Position numbers and translations under genes: made by a program. Under the pieces are notes generated by a model, which saw only the letters and a list, made by a program, of their open reading frames with translations, made no database searches and had not been told where the DNA came from. Source: Bog-950 sp044228435 (GTDB lineage: Bacteria > Bacteroidota > Bacteroidia > Chitinophagales > LD1). Taken from it: a stretch of DNA of 64,000 nucleotides. Below are positions 16,274 through 24,572 of this stretch, one piece after another (the first letter of the stretch is position 1; every line of letters begins with the position of its first letter). The stretch lies in assembly GCA_044228435.1 (NCBI GenBank), contig JBGAUW010000016.1, forward strand, positions 70,578 through 134,577, written 5' to 3'.

Positions 16274-18694
16274 TTAAAATTTAAAATTCCACGTCAAGCT
16301 TGGCAGTATAGGAAATAGCGAAGCCTGCTTGGCTTTAAACTGAATGGTTTTAGTAGTGGTGCCCCCGGTAGTTCCGCTACCGCCGCCTACATCGCCGCCT
16401 GCATCGATAAAAATAAAGAAAGGGTTCATGCGGTTATAGGCGTTGTAAATAGAGAAGCTGATATCGGAAGTAAAGGCAATTTTCCGTTTCTTTTTAGGGA
16501 TGATGGTATACACAAAGCCTAAATCTAACCGGTGGTAGTTGGGCAATTTAAACCAATTGCGTTCGCCGTATATGTAATGCACCTGCCCTTCGTTTAAGAA
16601 AAACGAAACCGGTAAGGTAGTGCGCTGCCCGGTAGCAAATACCCAGGTAGCCGAAATTTTCCAGTGCTTGTTTATTTCATACATCTGCACTATGCTCAAA
16701 TCGTGGCGGCGATCGTAGCGGGCCAAAAACGGTTGCCCCCCATTAATCTCGGGGAACTTACGCCAGGTCCATGCCAGGGTGTAGCCAATCCATCCGGTCC
16801 ATTTACCCTTTGCCTTTTTTACAAAAAACTCGGCACCGTAGCTCCAGCCTTTACCAAAGGTAAACTGATCTTCTACATCTATAGTAATATTGCCTACCGC
16901 ACTTTCGCCGTATTCAATCTGGTTCCACAGGTGCTTGTAATAAACCTCTACCGAGGTTTCAAACATATCATCCTTAAAGTTACGGAAGTAGCCAAGCGCC
17001 GCCTGCACACCTATTTGTGGTTTAACTACAGCGGTGCTGGGTACCCACAAATCAATAGGTAGGGTAGTAGTGCTGCTGCTTACCAAATGCACATACTGGC
17101 GGTTTAGGGTAGCGCCCACTTTTATACTCGAGGCCTTATCTACCTTAAAGCGCATAGAAAGGCGCGGTTCTACCCCCCAATAAGTTTTAATGTTTTCGCC
17201 GGGTTTATAGCTAAGTGTATCTACCGCCTGCCCGCCCTGGAACACCGTTTTAGAAAACGGCCCCATAAACGTAAAGGTAGATAAGCGCATACCCACATTC
17301 ATTTTCAGCCAGGGGGTAAGCTCCATATCATCCTGGAAGTAAATGGCCGATTCGTGCGCCAGCTTCTTTTCCTGGTTGGTAGTTTTAAAGCTGGTTGTGC
17401 CGGCGCTACCGCTGGCGGTGTAAGGCGTAAACACGTGGAAGTTATACTGCAGGCCAAACTTCATCATGTGGCCCAACAGGGGGGAATAATCAAAGTCCAT
17501 TTTGGCAGTGGCTTCCTGCACTTTGCTGTTCAGTTCAAACTTAATGTCTAAAAAGCCAGTGTTGGCCTTAAATCCAAAATCGTTGTAAATAAACATGGTG
17601 TTTAAAAACAGCTTGTCGCTAAACAAGTGGTTCCAGCGAATGGTGGCCGTACTGTTACCCCACGGAAAGTTGAGTTTAAAAATACCGCCCGGGTCCTGGA
17701 ACTTAAATACATCGCGCCCGAAATAGCCACTTACGTAAAGGCGGTCCTTATCGTTAATCAGGTAATTCATTTTGGCGTTAATATCGTAGAAGTAGTACTC
17801 GTTACCCGCAAATTCGCCGTTACCTATTTTAGGCAGAATGGGTTTTAGTATTAAATCGATATAGGTGCGCCTGCCTGAAACTATAAACGAGCACTTGTTC
17901 TTTTTAATAGGGCCTTCTACTGTTAAGCGCGACGAGATGATACCCAACCCGCCCGAAACACTCCACTTCTTCATGTTGCCCTCTTTCATCTGCACGTCTA
18001 CTACCGATGATATACGGCCGCCATACTCAGCCGGCATACCACCCTTAATAACCGTAGTATTTTTAACGGCATCTGAATTGAAAACCGAAAAGAAGCCGAA
18101 CAAGTGGCCGGTATTGTAAACCACGGCGTCATCCAGCAGCACCAGGTTTTGGTCGGGGCCACCGCCGCGCACATAAAAGCCCGAGTTACCCTCGCCCGAT
18201 GCCATAATGCCCGGCAACAGCTGTATGGTTTTTAAAATGTCTACCTCGCCAAATAAAGCAGGTAGAGCTTTCGATATCTCTACCTTCAATTCCTGCCGGC
18301 CCATGTCGGTGCTTTCTACATTGGCGCCCTTCTTTTCGCCGGTAATTACCACCTCTTGTATCTCGGTAGTGCTGCTGCCCAGTTCCACGTTTAAGCGCAC
18401 ATCTTTATCCATTACCACCCTGCGCTCTACAGTTTGCAGGCCTACGTAAGTTATGCGTACGGTGTAAGTATCGGCAGGCAGGGTAATGCTGTAAAAGCCA
18501 TACTCGTTGGTGTTGGTGCCTTTACCAAGCTCTACTACAAAAATAGAGGCCGCCAACAGGTTTTCGCCATTGCTAAGGTCTTTAATGTAGCCGCTAAGCG
18601 TGTTTTTAGGGGTGCCACCCTGTGCCACCGCTGCCTGCGAAAAGCCGGAGATGATAAGCAGCAATAAGGCAAAGCGGAGTAGAAACGTTTTCAA
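16274..18694 (-). CDS. TonB-dependent outer-membrane receptor
   Basis: An 806-residue receptor that would take up an unidentified ligand across the outer membrane using TonB/ExbBD energy. Domains in order: signal peptide (about 1-25); a carboxypeptidase-regulatory-like domain (about 32-112: TLSGYIKDLSNGENLLAASI, YTVRITYVGLQTVERRV); a plug domain (about 130-240, with ILKTIQLLPGI, GFYVRGGGPDQNLVLLDD and VIKGGMPAEYGGRISSVVDV); and a beta-barrel to the C-terminus. It is smaller than SusC proteins and lacks a SusD partner; the partner is the DUF4249 lipoprotein directly downstream. The barrel has a Gly-rich loop near the end (GGDVGGGSGTTGG). A -7-like TACGTTTG lies 29 bp upstream, next to the MITE-like palindrome. 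Confidence 0.92.
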   Translation of the reverse strand: MKTFLLRFALLLLIISGFSQAAVAQGGTPKNTLSGYIKDLSNGENLLAASIFVVELGKGTNTNEYGFYSITLPADTYTVRITYVGLQTVERRVVMDKDVRLNVELGSSTTEIQEVVITGEKKGANVESTDMGRQELKVEISKALPALFGEVDILKTIQLLPGIMASGEGNSGFYVRGGGPDQNLVLLDDAVVYNTGHLFGFFSVFNSDAVKNTTVIKGGMPAEYGGRISSVVDVQMKEGNMKKWSVSGGLGIISSRLTVEGPIKKNKCSFIVSGRRTYIDLILKPILPKIGNGEFAGNEYYFYDINAKMNYLINDKDRLYVSGYFGRDVFKFQDPGGIFKLNFPWGNSTATIRWNHLFSDKLFLNTMFIYNDFGFKANTGFLDIKFELNSKVQEATAKMDFDYSPLLGHMMKFGLQYNFHVFTPYTASGSAGTTSFKTTNQEKKLAHESAIYFQDDMELTPWLKMNVGMRLSTFTFMGPFSKTVFQGGQAVDTLSYKPGENIKTYWGVEPRLSMRFKVDKASSIKVGATLNRQYVHLVSSSTTTLPIDLWVPSTAVVKPQIGVQAALGYFRNFKDDMFETSVEVYYKHLWNQIEYGESAVGNITIDVEDQFTFGKGWSYGAEFFVKKAKGKWTGWIGYTLAWTWRKFPEINGGQPFLARYDRRHDLSIVQMYEINKHWKISATWVFATGQRTTLPVSFFLNEGQVHYIYGERNWFKLPNYHRLDLGFVYTIIPKKKRKIAFTSDISFSIYNAYNRMNPFFIFIDAGGDVGGGSGTTGGTTTKTIQFKAKQASLFPILPSLTWNFKF

Positions 18695-18741
18695 ATCAGT
18701 AGCAGGCTATTTTTAAGCGCCGCAAACGTAATTCATTTAGC

Positions 18742-18905
18742 AGAGACTGTTTGAATTCATTTGATTATTTATTTAAGATTCTTTTCGGCTGCAACGGCGT
18801 CAGGTTTTCTTGCCAGAAATATTCCATTATGGCTGCGAAAACCTTCCTTGTTTCGCTCGAAAATAATTCCTAAACATTTTAATCAACTAAATTCAGACAG
18901 TCTCT
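18742..18905. mobile_element. 164-bp palindromic MITE-like element
   Basis: The two ends are inverted copies (AGAGACTGTTTGAATTCAT against AGAGACTGTCTGAATTTAG on the other strand), and the similarity continues inward (TTGATTA; TTTTCGGC/TTTTCGAG). The centre folds as well: AGGTTTTC-TTGCCA (about 18802-18815) pairs with TGGCTGCGAAAACCT (about 18834-18848) around a short AT-rich apex. The whole element is thus one long imperfect hairpin with no ORF. It starts 11 bp beyond the -7-like box of the TonB receptor and ends 58 bp from the DUF4345 stop. No clear target duplication. Likely a non-autonomous transposable element or a dispersed structural repeat. Confidence 0.65.
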
Positions 18906-18963
18906 ATGAATACGTAGTTAAATTATAGGGCAGAAAAGTAAAAATACTTACTGCCCTATTTAG

Positions 18964-19380
18964 TTAAGCTGCTGGGGTAGTCGCCTTTCGGCTTACCAGC
19001 CATAGCAGCACCACGGCTATGGTAAAAAACAGCGATTCGATAGTGAGCCACTGGGTGCCAAAGGACCCCAAGGCACCCTCGCTAAAAATGGTAATAATGC
19101 GCGACAAGGCATACATACCCCATATAAGCGAGAGTAAGGCGAGGCCCTGTATTGGCGACTTTACCATTAAATAAAGCAGGGTAATAACCAAAGCCATACC
19201 TACACCACCATATACACCGCGGATGGAGCTGAAGGCATCGGTATTGGTAAGTTTTACCTGTACAAGGTCCATAACCGCCTGCGGGCTGGCAAACGCCATT
19301 ACACTTACCGATAAAAAACTAAACGCTGATAGCAGGATAAAGCCCCTGCCGGCTACGGTTGCTACTTTGTTGTTTTGCAT
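18964..19380 (-). CDS. DUF4345 membrane protein
   Basis: A 138-residue protein with four predicted membrane helices (about residues 5-30, 50-70, 75-95, 108-130). The block SSIRGVYGGVGMALVI after the first helix is the recognisable DUF4345 feature (xIRGxYGG). Function of the family is unknown. The ATG at 19380 is preferred to one 13 codons upstream since it directly precedes the first helix. It lies downstream of, and in the same direction as, the Crp-type regulator, about 180 bp away. Confidence 0.75.
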   Translation of the reverse strand: MQNNKVATVAGRGFILLSAFSFLSVSVMAFASPQAVMDLVQVKLTNTDAFSSIRGVYGGVGMALVITLLYLMVKSPIQGLALLSLIWGMYALSRIITIFSEGALGSFGTQWLTIESLFFTIAVVLLWLVSRKATTPAA

Positions 19381-19559
19381 GTTTTGAAATTTTGTGTTGC
19401 AAAGGTGCACGGCACACAAAACCTAATTGTTGGCAAATACCAAGATTTTTAATTTGCCTTAATAAATCTTCATTAACTATTAGAGGGAATAATTTAAGAG
19501 TTTAGGTTCTTCTCCTTTAGGAGAAGATGTCCGCCGCAGGCGAGACTGATGAGGTTGTA

Positions 19560-20153
19560 TTAAATCTTCACCCTGTTTATTAGCTTGCTAAAGTTGGTAG
19601 CATCTATACCCAGGTAATTGGCTAAATACTTATGCGGAACCAATTGTAATATATGCGGACTGCGGTGTAATAACTTCCTAAACTTTTCTTCGCTACTAAA
19701 GCATTGCAATTCTACCAGCCGGTGCAATATGCCCGAAAGCGATGCTGTAATACTATCGCGCACCATGACTTCAATGGCGGGGTTGGTTTGCAAAAGTTTT
19801 TGGAGGGCAGCATGTGGCACTCTTAAAAAAACAGAAGGGGTTAAGGCCTCGTAATAAAAAACGGAGGGCTTTTGCAGCATGTAAGAATCTAACACGCCGC
19901 CAAACGATGGGCTATAGGTAAACAGAATGGTGGCTTCGCGCTCCTGCTCATCAAAGTAATAAATGCGCTGCACGCCATCTACTACAAAGTACAGGTATTT
20001 CTCGGTGTCGCCCGCACGGGTAAGTACCTCTTTGCGCTTAACCGTATAGGGCTGCCAAATAGCTGCGAACTGCTCCCTGTCGTCACCGGTAAGGCCCATT
20101 GCTGTAAGCGCTTCATTTAGTTTATCGAAAGCTTGCTGGTGTTCAGTTTTCAT
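19560..20153 (-). CDS. Crp/Fnr-type transcriptional regulator
   Basis: A 197-residue regulator. The N-terminal cyclic-nucleotide-binding-like beta-barrel (about 25-125) includes RKEVLTRAGDTEKYLYFVVDGVQRIYY. A dimer helix follows, then a C-terminal helix-turn-helix (about 165-195, VPHKYLANYLGIDATNFSKLINRVK). The conserved cAMP-binding RxxS/T is not evident, so the ligand is unknown; many Bacteroidota members of this type respond to unidentified signals. It may control the DUF4345 gene that follows. Downstream DNA (about 19500-19555) carries a small palindrome, CTTCTCCTTTAGGAGAAG. Confidence 0.85.
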   Translation of the reverse strand: MKTEHQQAFDKLNEALTAMGLTGDDREQFAAIWQPYTVKRKEVLTRAGDTEKYLYFVVDGVQRIYYFDEQEREATILFTYSPSFGGVLDSYMLQKPSVFYYEALTPSVFLRVPHAALQKLLQTNPAIEVMVRDSITASLSGILHRLVELQCFSSEEKFRKLLHRSPHILQLVPHKYLANYLGIDATNFSKLINRVKI

Positions 20154-20186
20154 TGGTGTTGTAAAAATACATGTCTAAACAAATGG

Positions 20187-21200
20187 CTACTCAAACTTAT
20201 AATCCTTCATTACCCGTATGCCTAACAGCCCATCGGCAAAGGTGTAAGTAATAGTTTGCATGCCCTGCATCTCTTCATAATTTAAAAAGGTGCGTACACC
20301 CGGGTAAGCATTGTATGTGTTGTTAGGCAAATTTATCATAGTGGTGTTTTCTTCGCCTCTTCTGCCGGGCCGGGTTTGCGGGTTAAACTCATATTTTTCT
20401 GTAACCGGGTTGTTGCTTATTACAAAGTTTACAACCAATAAAATACTAAAAAGTAGTGGTGTTAGGCATAAGGGCATTACGTAAGTCTTAAATCTGTCTT
20501 CAGAATTTTGAAGGGTCTTCCATAAGCCATACCCAATCAACATTAGCAGTAAATAAGCTTTCCACAGCAGTGCAAACGGAATTAAAGTTTGTAATCCGAT
20601 TTTGAAAAAAACAAAAAGGTTAAACACGCCTATTATTGCTACTGCTATTTTACCGGGGTTTACTACCACTTGCAGAGCCTTGCCCAGCGCACCTACACCT
20701 ATCGGCCCGTTGGCAATGGCTAAATAATACAATACCGGGCCAAATAAAGCTGCAAACACTAAACTGATTAATACCCCTATTGGGCCCAACACAAACACAA
20801 AAAAGCTAAAAAGGCCTGCTAAACAAAAAGCCACAAACACCAGGTAAAAATGCCTGGCCACTACCTCCAGCGCTTCACTTTGTTTATAGTAATCGCTTTG
20901 CACAAAGTCATCGTACTGCATGTTAGCATAGCTTTGCGCCCGTTGCCTGGTTTCGGTGTTGGTTGTTTCGCTGTATTGGTAGGTGGTTTCGTAGACAGCG
21001 TAACTGACTTTCGCGTTCGGGTTAGCCGATAGATACTCATACGCCTCGGTTAGTAAAATAAAATCGGTATGTGCAGTATGGCTTTTATTTCTATCGGGGT
21101 GCAACTGCTTGGCGCGGGTACGATAGGCCAGTTTAATTTGCGCTAAAGTGCTGCCTTCGGTTATTTGTAAAATGCGGTAATAATCTGCTACGGTGGCCAT
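20187..21200 (-). CDS. DnaJ-domain membrane protein
   Basis: A 337-residue protein with a J domain at its N-terminus (residues about 5-65, with HPD at 34-36, the motif that stimulates DnaK ATPase). A charged linker follows, then four or more hydrophobic segments (about 115-230) and a C-terminal soluble tail. The J domain should face the cytoplasm and recruit DnaK to the membrane; the client is unknown. The second hydrophobic region is Gly/Val/Leu-rich (VLGPIGVLISLVFAALFGP). I chose the ATG at 21200, because the J domain begins there and the longer frame adds an unlikely 18-residue extension. It lies 33 bp upstream of the Crp-type regulator in the same direction, so the two may be co-transcribed. 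Confidence 0.8.
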   Translation of the reverse strand: MATVADYYRILQITEGSTLAQIKLAYRTRAKQLHPDRNKSHTAHTDFILLTEAYEYLSANPNAKVSYAVYETTYQYSETTNTETRQRAQSYANMQYDDFVQSDYYKQSEALEVVARHFYLVFVAFCLAGLFSFFVFVLGPIGVLISLVFAALFGPVLYYLAIANGPIGVGALGKALQVVVNPGKIAVAIIGVFNLFVFFKIGLQTLIPFALLWKAYLLLMLIGYGLWKTLQNSEDRFKTYVMPLCLTPLLFSILLVVNFVISNNPVTEKYEFNPQTRPGRRGEENTTMINLPNNTYNAYPGVRTFLNYEEMQGMQTITYTFADGLLGIRVMKDYKFE

Positions 21201-21356
21201 TAGGTTGTTATGGTAAAAAGCATACAATATAAGCAACAAATTTGTTTGTTGCACCGGTACACCTCAGGCAGGCTTAAAGTGGCTACAATTAAAATAAGGC
21301 TTTAAAATTTTTGCAAGCCGCAAAAACCCTTACTTTTATATTACACACTACACATA

Positions 21357-21863
21357 ATGAAAATACATTTACTGTTAATTGCCTTACTATGTGGCCTTTC
21401 TGCGGGTAACCTGCAAGCGCAAACGGAAAGCACTTACCCCGGTACAAATGCTGCCACCTTCGATTTTTGGATAGGCAAGTGGCTGGCCAGCTGGGGCGAC
21501 AATAACCACGGATCCAGCCAGATTGCCAAAGAGATGGGCGAAAAAATAATACAGGAGAATTTTAGCGATTTAGGCAGCGGCTATTTTGAAAAAAGCTGGA
21601 CCGTTTATAACAGCAGCAAGAACCTGTGGCAGCAAACCCGTGTAGATAGTAAGGGTACTTATCTGGCATTTACCGGCGGTGCGGTAGGTAACGACCGGGT
21701 GTTAGAGTTAAAGCAAACCACCAAAGCGGGCAAAAAAGAATTTGTGCAAATGGTGTTCAGCAATATACAAGCCGACTCTTTTGACTGGGAATTAAAAAAA
21801 TCAACCGACGAAGGCAAAACCTGGCAGAGTGAATGGAAGATCAGGTATAACCGCGAACTATAA
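21357..21863 (+). CDS. Exported DUF1579-like protein
   Basis: A 168-residue protein with a signal peptide (about 1-21, ending LQAQ). The mature part begins with FDFWIGKWLASWGD and contains IIQENFSDLGSGYFEKSWTVYN, a lipocalin-like beta arrangement resembling DUF1579 family proteins. Function unknown. Its last six bases overlap the end of the convergent membrane-protein gene (21858-21863). No operon partner on the + strand. Confidence 0.65.
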   Translation: MKIHLLLIALLCGLSAGNLQAQTESTYPGTNAATFDFWIGKWLASWGDNNHGSSQIAKEMGEKIIQENFSDLGSGYFEKSWTVYNSSKNLWQQTRVDSKGTYLAFTGGAVGNDRVLELKQTTKAGKKEFVQMVFSNIQADSFDWELKKSTDEGKTWQSEWKIRYNREL

Positions 21864-23156
21864 TTTGCGGTTAGTAATTTTTATCAGGCTTGCCTTTAAC
21901 CTTTCCAAATCTATACACAGTAATGCCGCCAGCATTAAAAACGGCGCGGCTATAACCCTGTAATGCACTATGGCACCCATTATAGGCACAGTAATGCCAA
22001 TGGCTAAATAGTTGAGCAAAGCAAAAAGCAGAAAGCCCCAAAACAGCAATTGCCTTTCGCCCTGCGGAAACTTTAAATAGCGCAGCGGCAGCAAAAGCAG
22101 CAGCAAAAAGAAAAGATTTTCGAGCCCGAATATTTTTTGAAACGCTTTACCCGGCTCCCATATAAAAGGCCGCAGTATAGCATTTACAAAAGAGGATGGC
22201 AATAAGCGCAATAGGTTTATGCCGGTGGGTTCGGTAAGTGTAGTGTTAAATGCGCTGCCCGCATTTTCGCGTATGGCCAGTTCGATAAACTCGTTGCGCT
22301 TGCCTATTAAAACATTGGCTAAAGGTTCGGCAGCCAACAGGTAAATTAAACCTAGCAATGCTGCTACCGCTGTAAGCCGAAAAACAGATGTATTGGAACG
22401 TTTACGGAAACACAGAAAAACCGTAAAGCACAGCAAGGCTATAGCTGCCACCTGCAGTTTTACCAGCGCCAGTAATAATAGACCGATGGTTCCTGTTAAA
22501 GCACGTTTTAAGGTTTTTTCTTCAGCTGTTAGTAGTGCATGAATATAAAGCGATACACCGGTAAAAAGCAGAGCTTCTTTTAAAAGCCCGGAGCCCCAGA
22601 ATAATGTGGCCGGCAATAAAAACAAAGGCACATAAAGCACTTGCTGAAAGGAAGCAAAGTAGGGTTGCAAAGCTTTGTATAAACGGGTAAGCGCTGCAAA
22701 CGAAATAAAGTTGAAGAATAAAGTATTGATGAAAATGTTGCTGCACGAAAAGTAATTGAGCAGCACATTAAAGCGGATAATAAAAGTGTTGTTGGTTACC
22801 AGGTCGTGGCCGGGGTGACTAAAGTATTGGGTAGGTAATAGGTATTTAAAAGTTTCGGGGTCGTTAATGCCGTAGCCCGTCATAATTTTTAACCAGTGCA
22901 CAGGCTGGCTTAAAAGGAGGGGAGAGATAATGCGGCTATCGTTAAAGTAGCGGTAAATATCGGCCTTAGCCTGGTCGGTATAATAATAGGTATAAACAAG
23001 AGTAAGCGAAATGCCCGCCGCCACTATAAGTAAAAAGAAAAACAGCAGGTGCGGGCGCCTGGTGTTTTCAATGCCGAAAAAACGATGGCGCATAACCACC
23101 GCTACAAACAGCGCAAGGTAAGCAGTATAAAGTATTGGGTAAACTATAGCGGGCAT
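21858..23156 (-). CDS. Polytopic membrane protein, probably surface-polysaccharide related
   Basis: A 432-residue protein with about ten to twelve membrane segments spread over its length and one large extracytoplasmic loop (about residues 55-135). The layout resembles EpsG/Wzy-like polymerases or dolichyl-mannosyltransferase-like proteins, but no signature is strong enough to name a family. It is divergent from a Wzx-like flippase 149 bp away, which supports a polysaccharide-assembly role. The 3' end overlaps the convergent DUF1579-like gene by six bases. Confidence 0.7.
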   Translation of the reverse strand: MPAIVYPILYTAYLALFVAVVMRHRFFGIENTRRPHLLFFFLLIVAAGISLTLVYTYYYTDQAKADIYRYFNDSRIISPLLLSQPVHWLKIMTGYGINDPETFKYLLPTQYFSHPGHDLVTNNTFIIRFNVLLNYFSCSNIFINTLFFNFISFAALTRLYKALQPYFASFQQVLYVPLFLLPATLFWGSGLLKEALLFTGVSLYIHALLTAEEKTLKRALTGTIGLLLLALVKLQVAAIALLCFTVFLCFRKRSNTSVFRLTAVAALLGLIYLLAAEPLANVLIGKRNEFIELAIRENAGSAFNTTLTEPTGINLLRLLPSSFVNAILRPFIWEPGKAFQKIFGLENLFFLLLLLLPLRYLKFPQGERQLLFWGFLLFALLNYLAIGITVPIMGAIVHYRVIAAPFLMLAALLCIDLERLKASLIKITNRKL

Positions 23157-23305
23157 TGCTGCCGAAAATCAGAAAATCTTTGAAAGGTTTTTAATTTCAT
23201 GGGCACATAATTTATTTTAATAGGAACAAACGGGCTTCAACTAGATTTTGTAATGCCCTTTTTAGCAGTAGTATTGATTTGAATTTGTAGTAAAAAATAA
23301 ATGGT

Positions 23306-24526
23306 TTGCAGAAGCAAATAATTAGTACTGTTTTTTCAAAAGGGGCCTCTACGGCGCTAAATTTTTTAATTGCGTTGCTTATAGCCAGGCACTCGGGCCC
23401 TGCAGTTAAGGGCGATGTAACCTTGCTTGTAACTACGTTATCCTTCTTTATTTTTTTTAGCAACATAATGGGCGGGCAGGCACTTGTTTACCTTATACCC
23501 CGCAATAAAATTGAGCTGCTGGCAGTGCCTGCTTATGCCTGGAGCGTAGTTACCGCCCTGTTGGGTTTTGTGTTGTTGCGTTACACTAATATCATTCAGG
23601 CCAACCATGTAACCTCTTTGGCGGTGCTTAGTGTGCTTTCGGCGTTTATAAATATTCACCAGACTATTTTACTGGCCAAGCAGAAAATAAATAATGCCAA
23701 CCTGGTAGTGCTGCTATCGTTGCTATTAAAGGTTACCGGCGTATTGTTTTGCTTTTACTTTTTAAATATACGCGATGCCTATGCCTACATATATGCGGCT
23801 TTATTTGCCTACAGCGTTACTGCTGTTACCAGCTTTTTTCTGGTAAAGCACTGGGTGCATTTTACGGCTTTCAGGCAGCATTTTTCATGGGCAGAATTAC
23901 AGCAATCTTTTCGGTACGGAGTGTTGTACCAATTGGTCGAAATTTTGCAACTGCTTAACCTGCGCTATTACTTTTATCAGTTAGGCTTGCAGCAGGGCAT
24001 TCAGTATCTGGGTATTTATTCTATTGGCATCTCTATACTCGAAGCCGTTTGGATAATTCCGCGCAGCATAGCTACGGTGCATTACACGGCTACGTCTAAC
24101 TCTAAAGAGGTAGCTAATGAAGCCACCCGTACCGCCGGTTTAATTAAGTGGAGCGTTTTGCTTTCGGCAGCAGCGCTGCTGGTTATTTACCTGGTGCCTT
24201 CGCAGGTATTTGTGTTTGTGTTTGGCCCCGGCTTTGCCGATGTAAAGCACAGTATGCGCTTTCTGTTTCCGGGCGTTTTAATTTATGGCGTGCTGCTGGT
24301 TATTAGCAGCTTTTATTTTGGTATAGGCCAATACAAACCGCTTTTGCTGGCCAATGCGGTGGGTGTAGTTACCTTAATAGGGTTTAGTTTTATATTAATA
24401 CCTCAGTATGTTATGAGCGGCGCTGGTTTGGCGGCCAGTGTTTCATTTGCTGCTGCAACCCTTACATTGTTTGCGTGGTTTATGGCAGAACAAAAAGTGC
24501 CGGTGGGGGCCCTGTTTAAAAGGTAA
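23306..24526 (+). CDS. Wzx/MATE-type polysaccharide flippase
   Basis: A 406-residue protein with about twelve membrane helices. The N-terminus (STVFSKGASTALNFLIALLIARHSGPAVKGDV) has the sequence style of the polysaccharide transporter (RfbX/Wzx) family, which flips lipid-linked sugars across the inner membrane. The frame opens after a stop at 23291 and has no ATG before the first helix, so the likely start is TTG at 23306. Divergent from the membrane protein at 21858-23156. About 45 bp downstream begins the SBBP-repeat secreted protein gene. The sugar is unknown. Confidence 0.78.
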   Translation: MQKQIISTVFSKGASTALNFLIALLIARHSGPAVKGDVTLLVTTLSFFIFFSNIMGGQALVYLIPRNKIELLAVPAYAWSVVTALLGFVLLRYTNIIQANHVTSLAVLSVLSAFINIHQTILLAKQKINNANLVVLLSLLLKVTGVLFCFYFLNIRDAYAYIYAALFAYSVTAVTSFFLVKHWVHFTAFRQHFSWAELQQSFRYGVLYQLVEILQLLNLRYYFYQLGLQQGIQYLGIYSIGISILEAVWIIPRSIATVHYTATSNSKEVANEATRTAGLIKWSVLLSAAALLVIYLVPSQVFVFVFGPGFADVKHSMRFLFPGVLIYGVLLVISSFYFGIGQYKPLLLANAVGVVTLIGFSFILIPQYVMSGAGLAASVSFAAATLTLFAWFMAEQKVPVGALFKR

Positions 24527-24572
24527 GTGGCTTTTAAAAAAGATTTGTTTGTTTTGATAGTACTAAAACTTT

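Noticed and set aside
20850..21032. Short + strand ORF opposite the DnaJ gene
   Set aside because: Fully inside a well-supported gene, with no start signal of its own.
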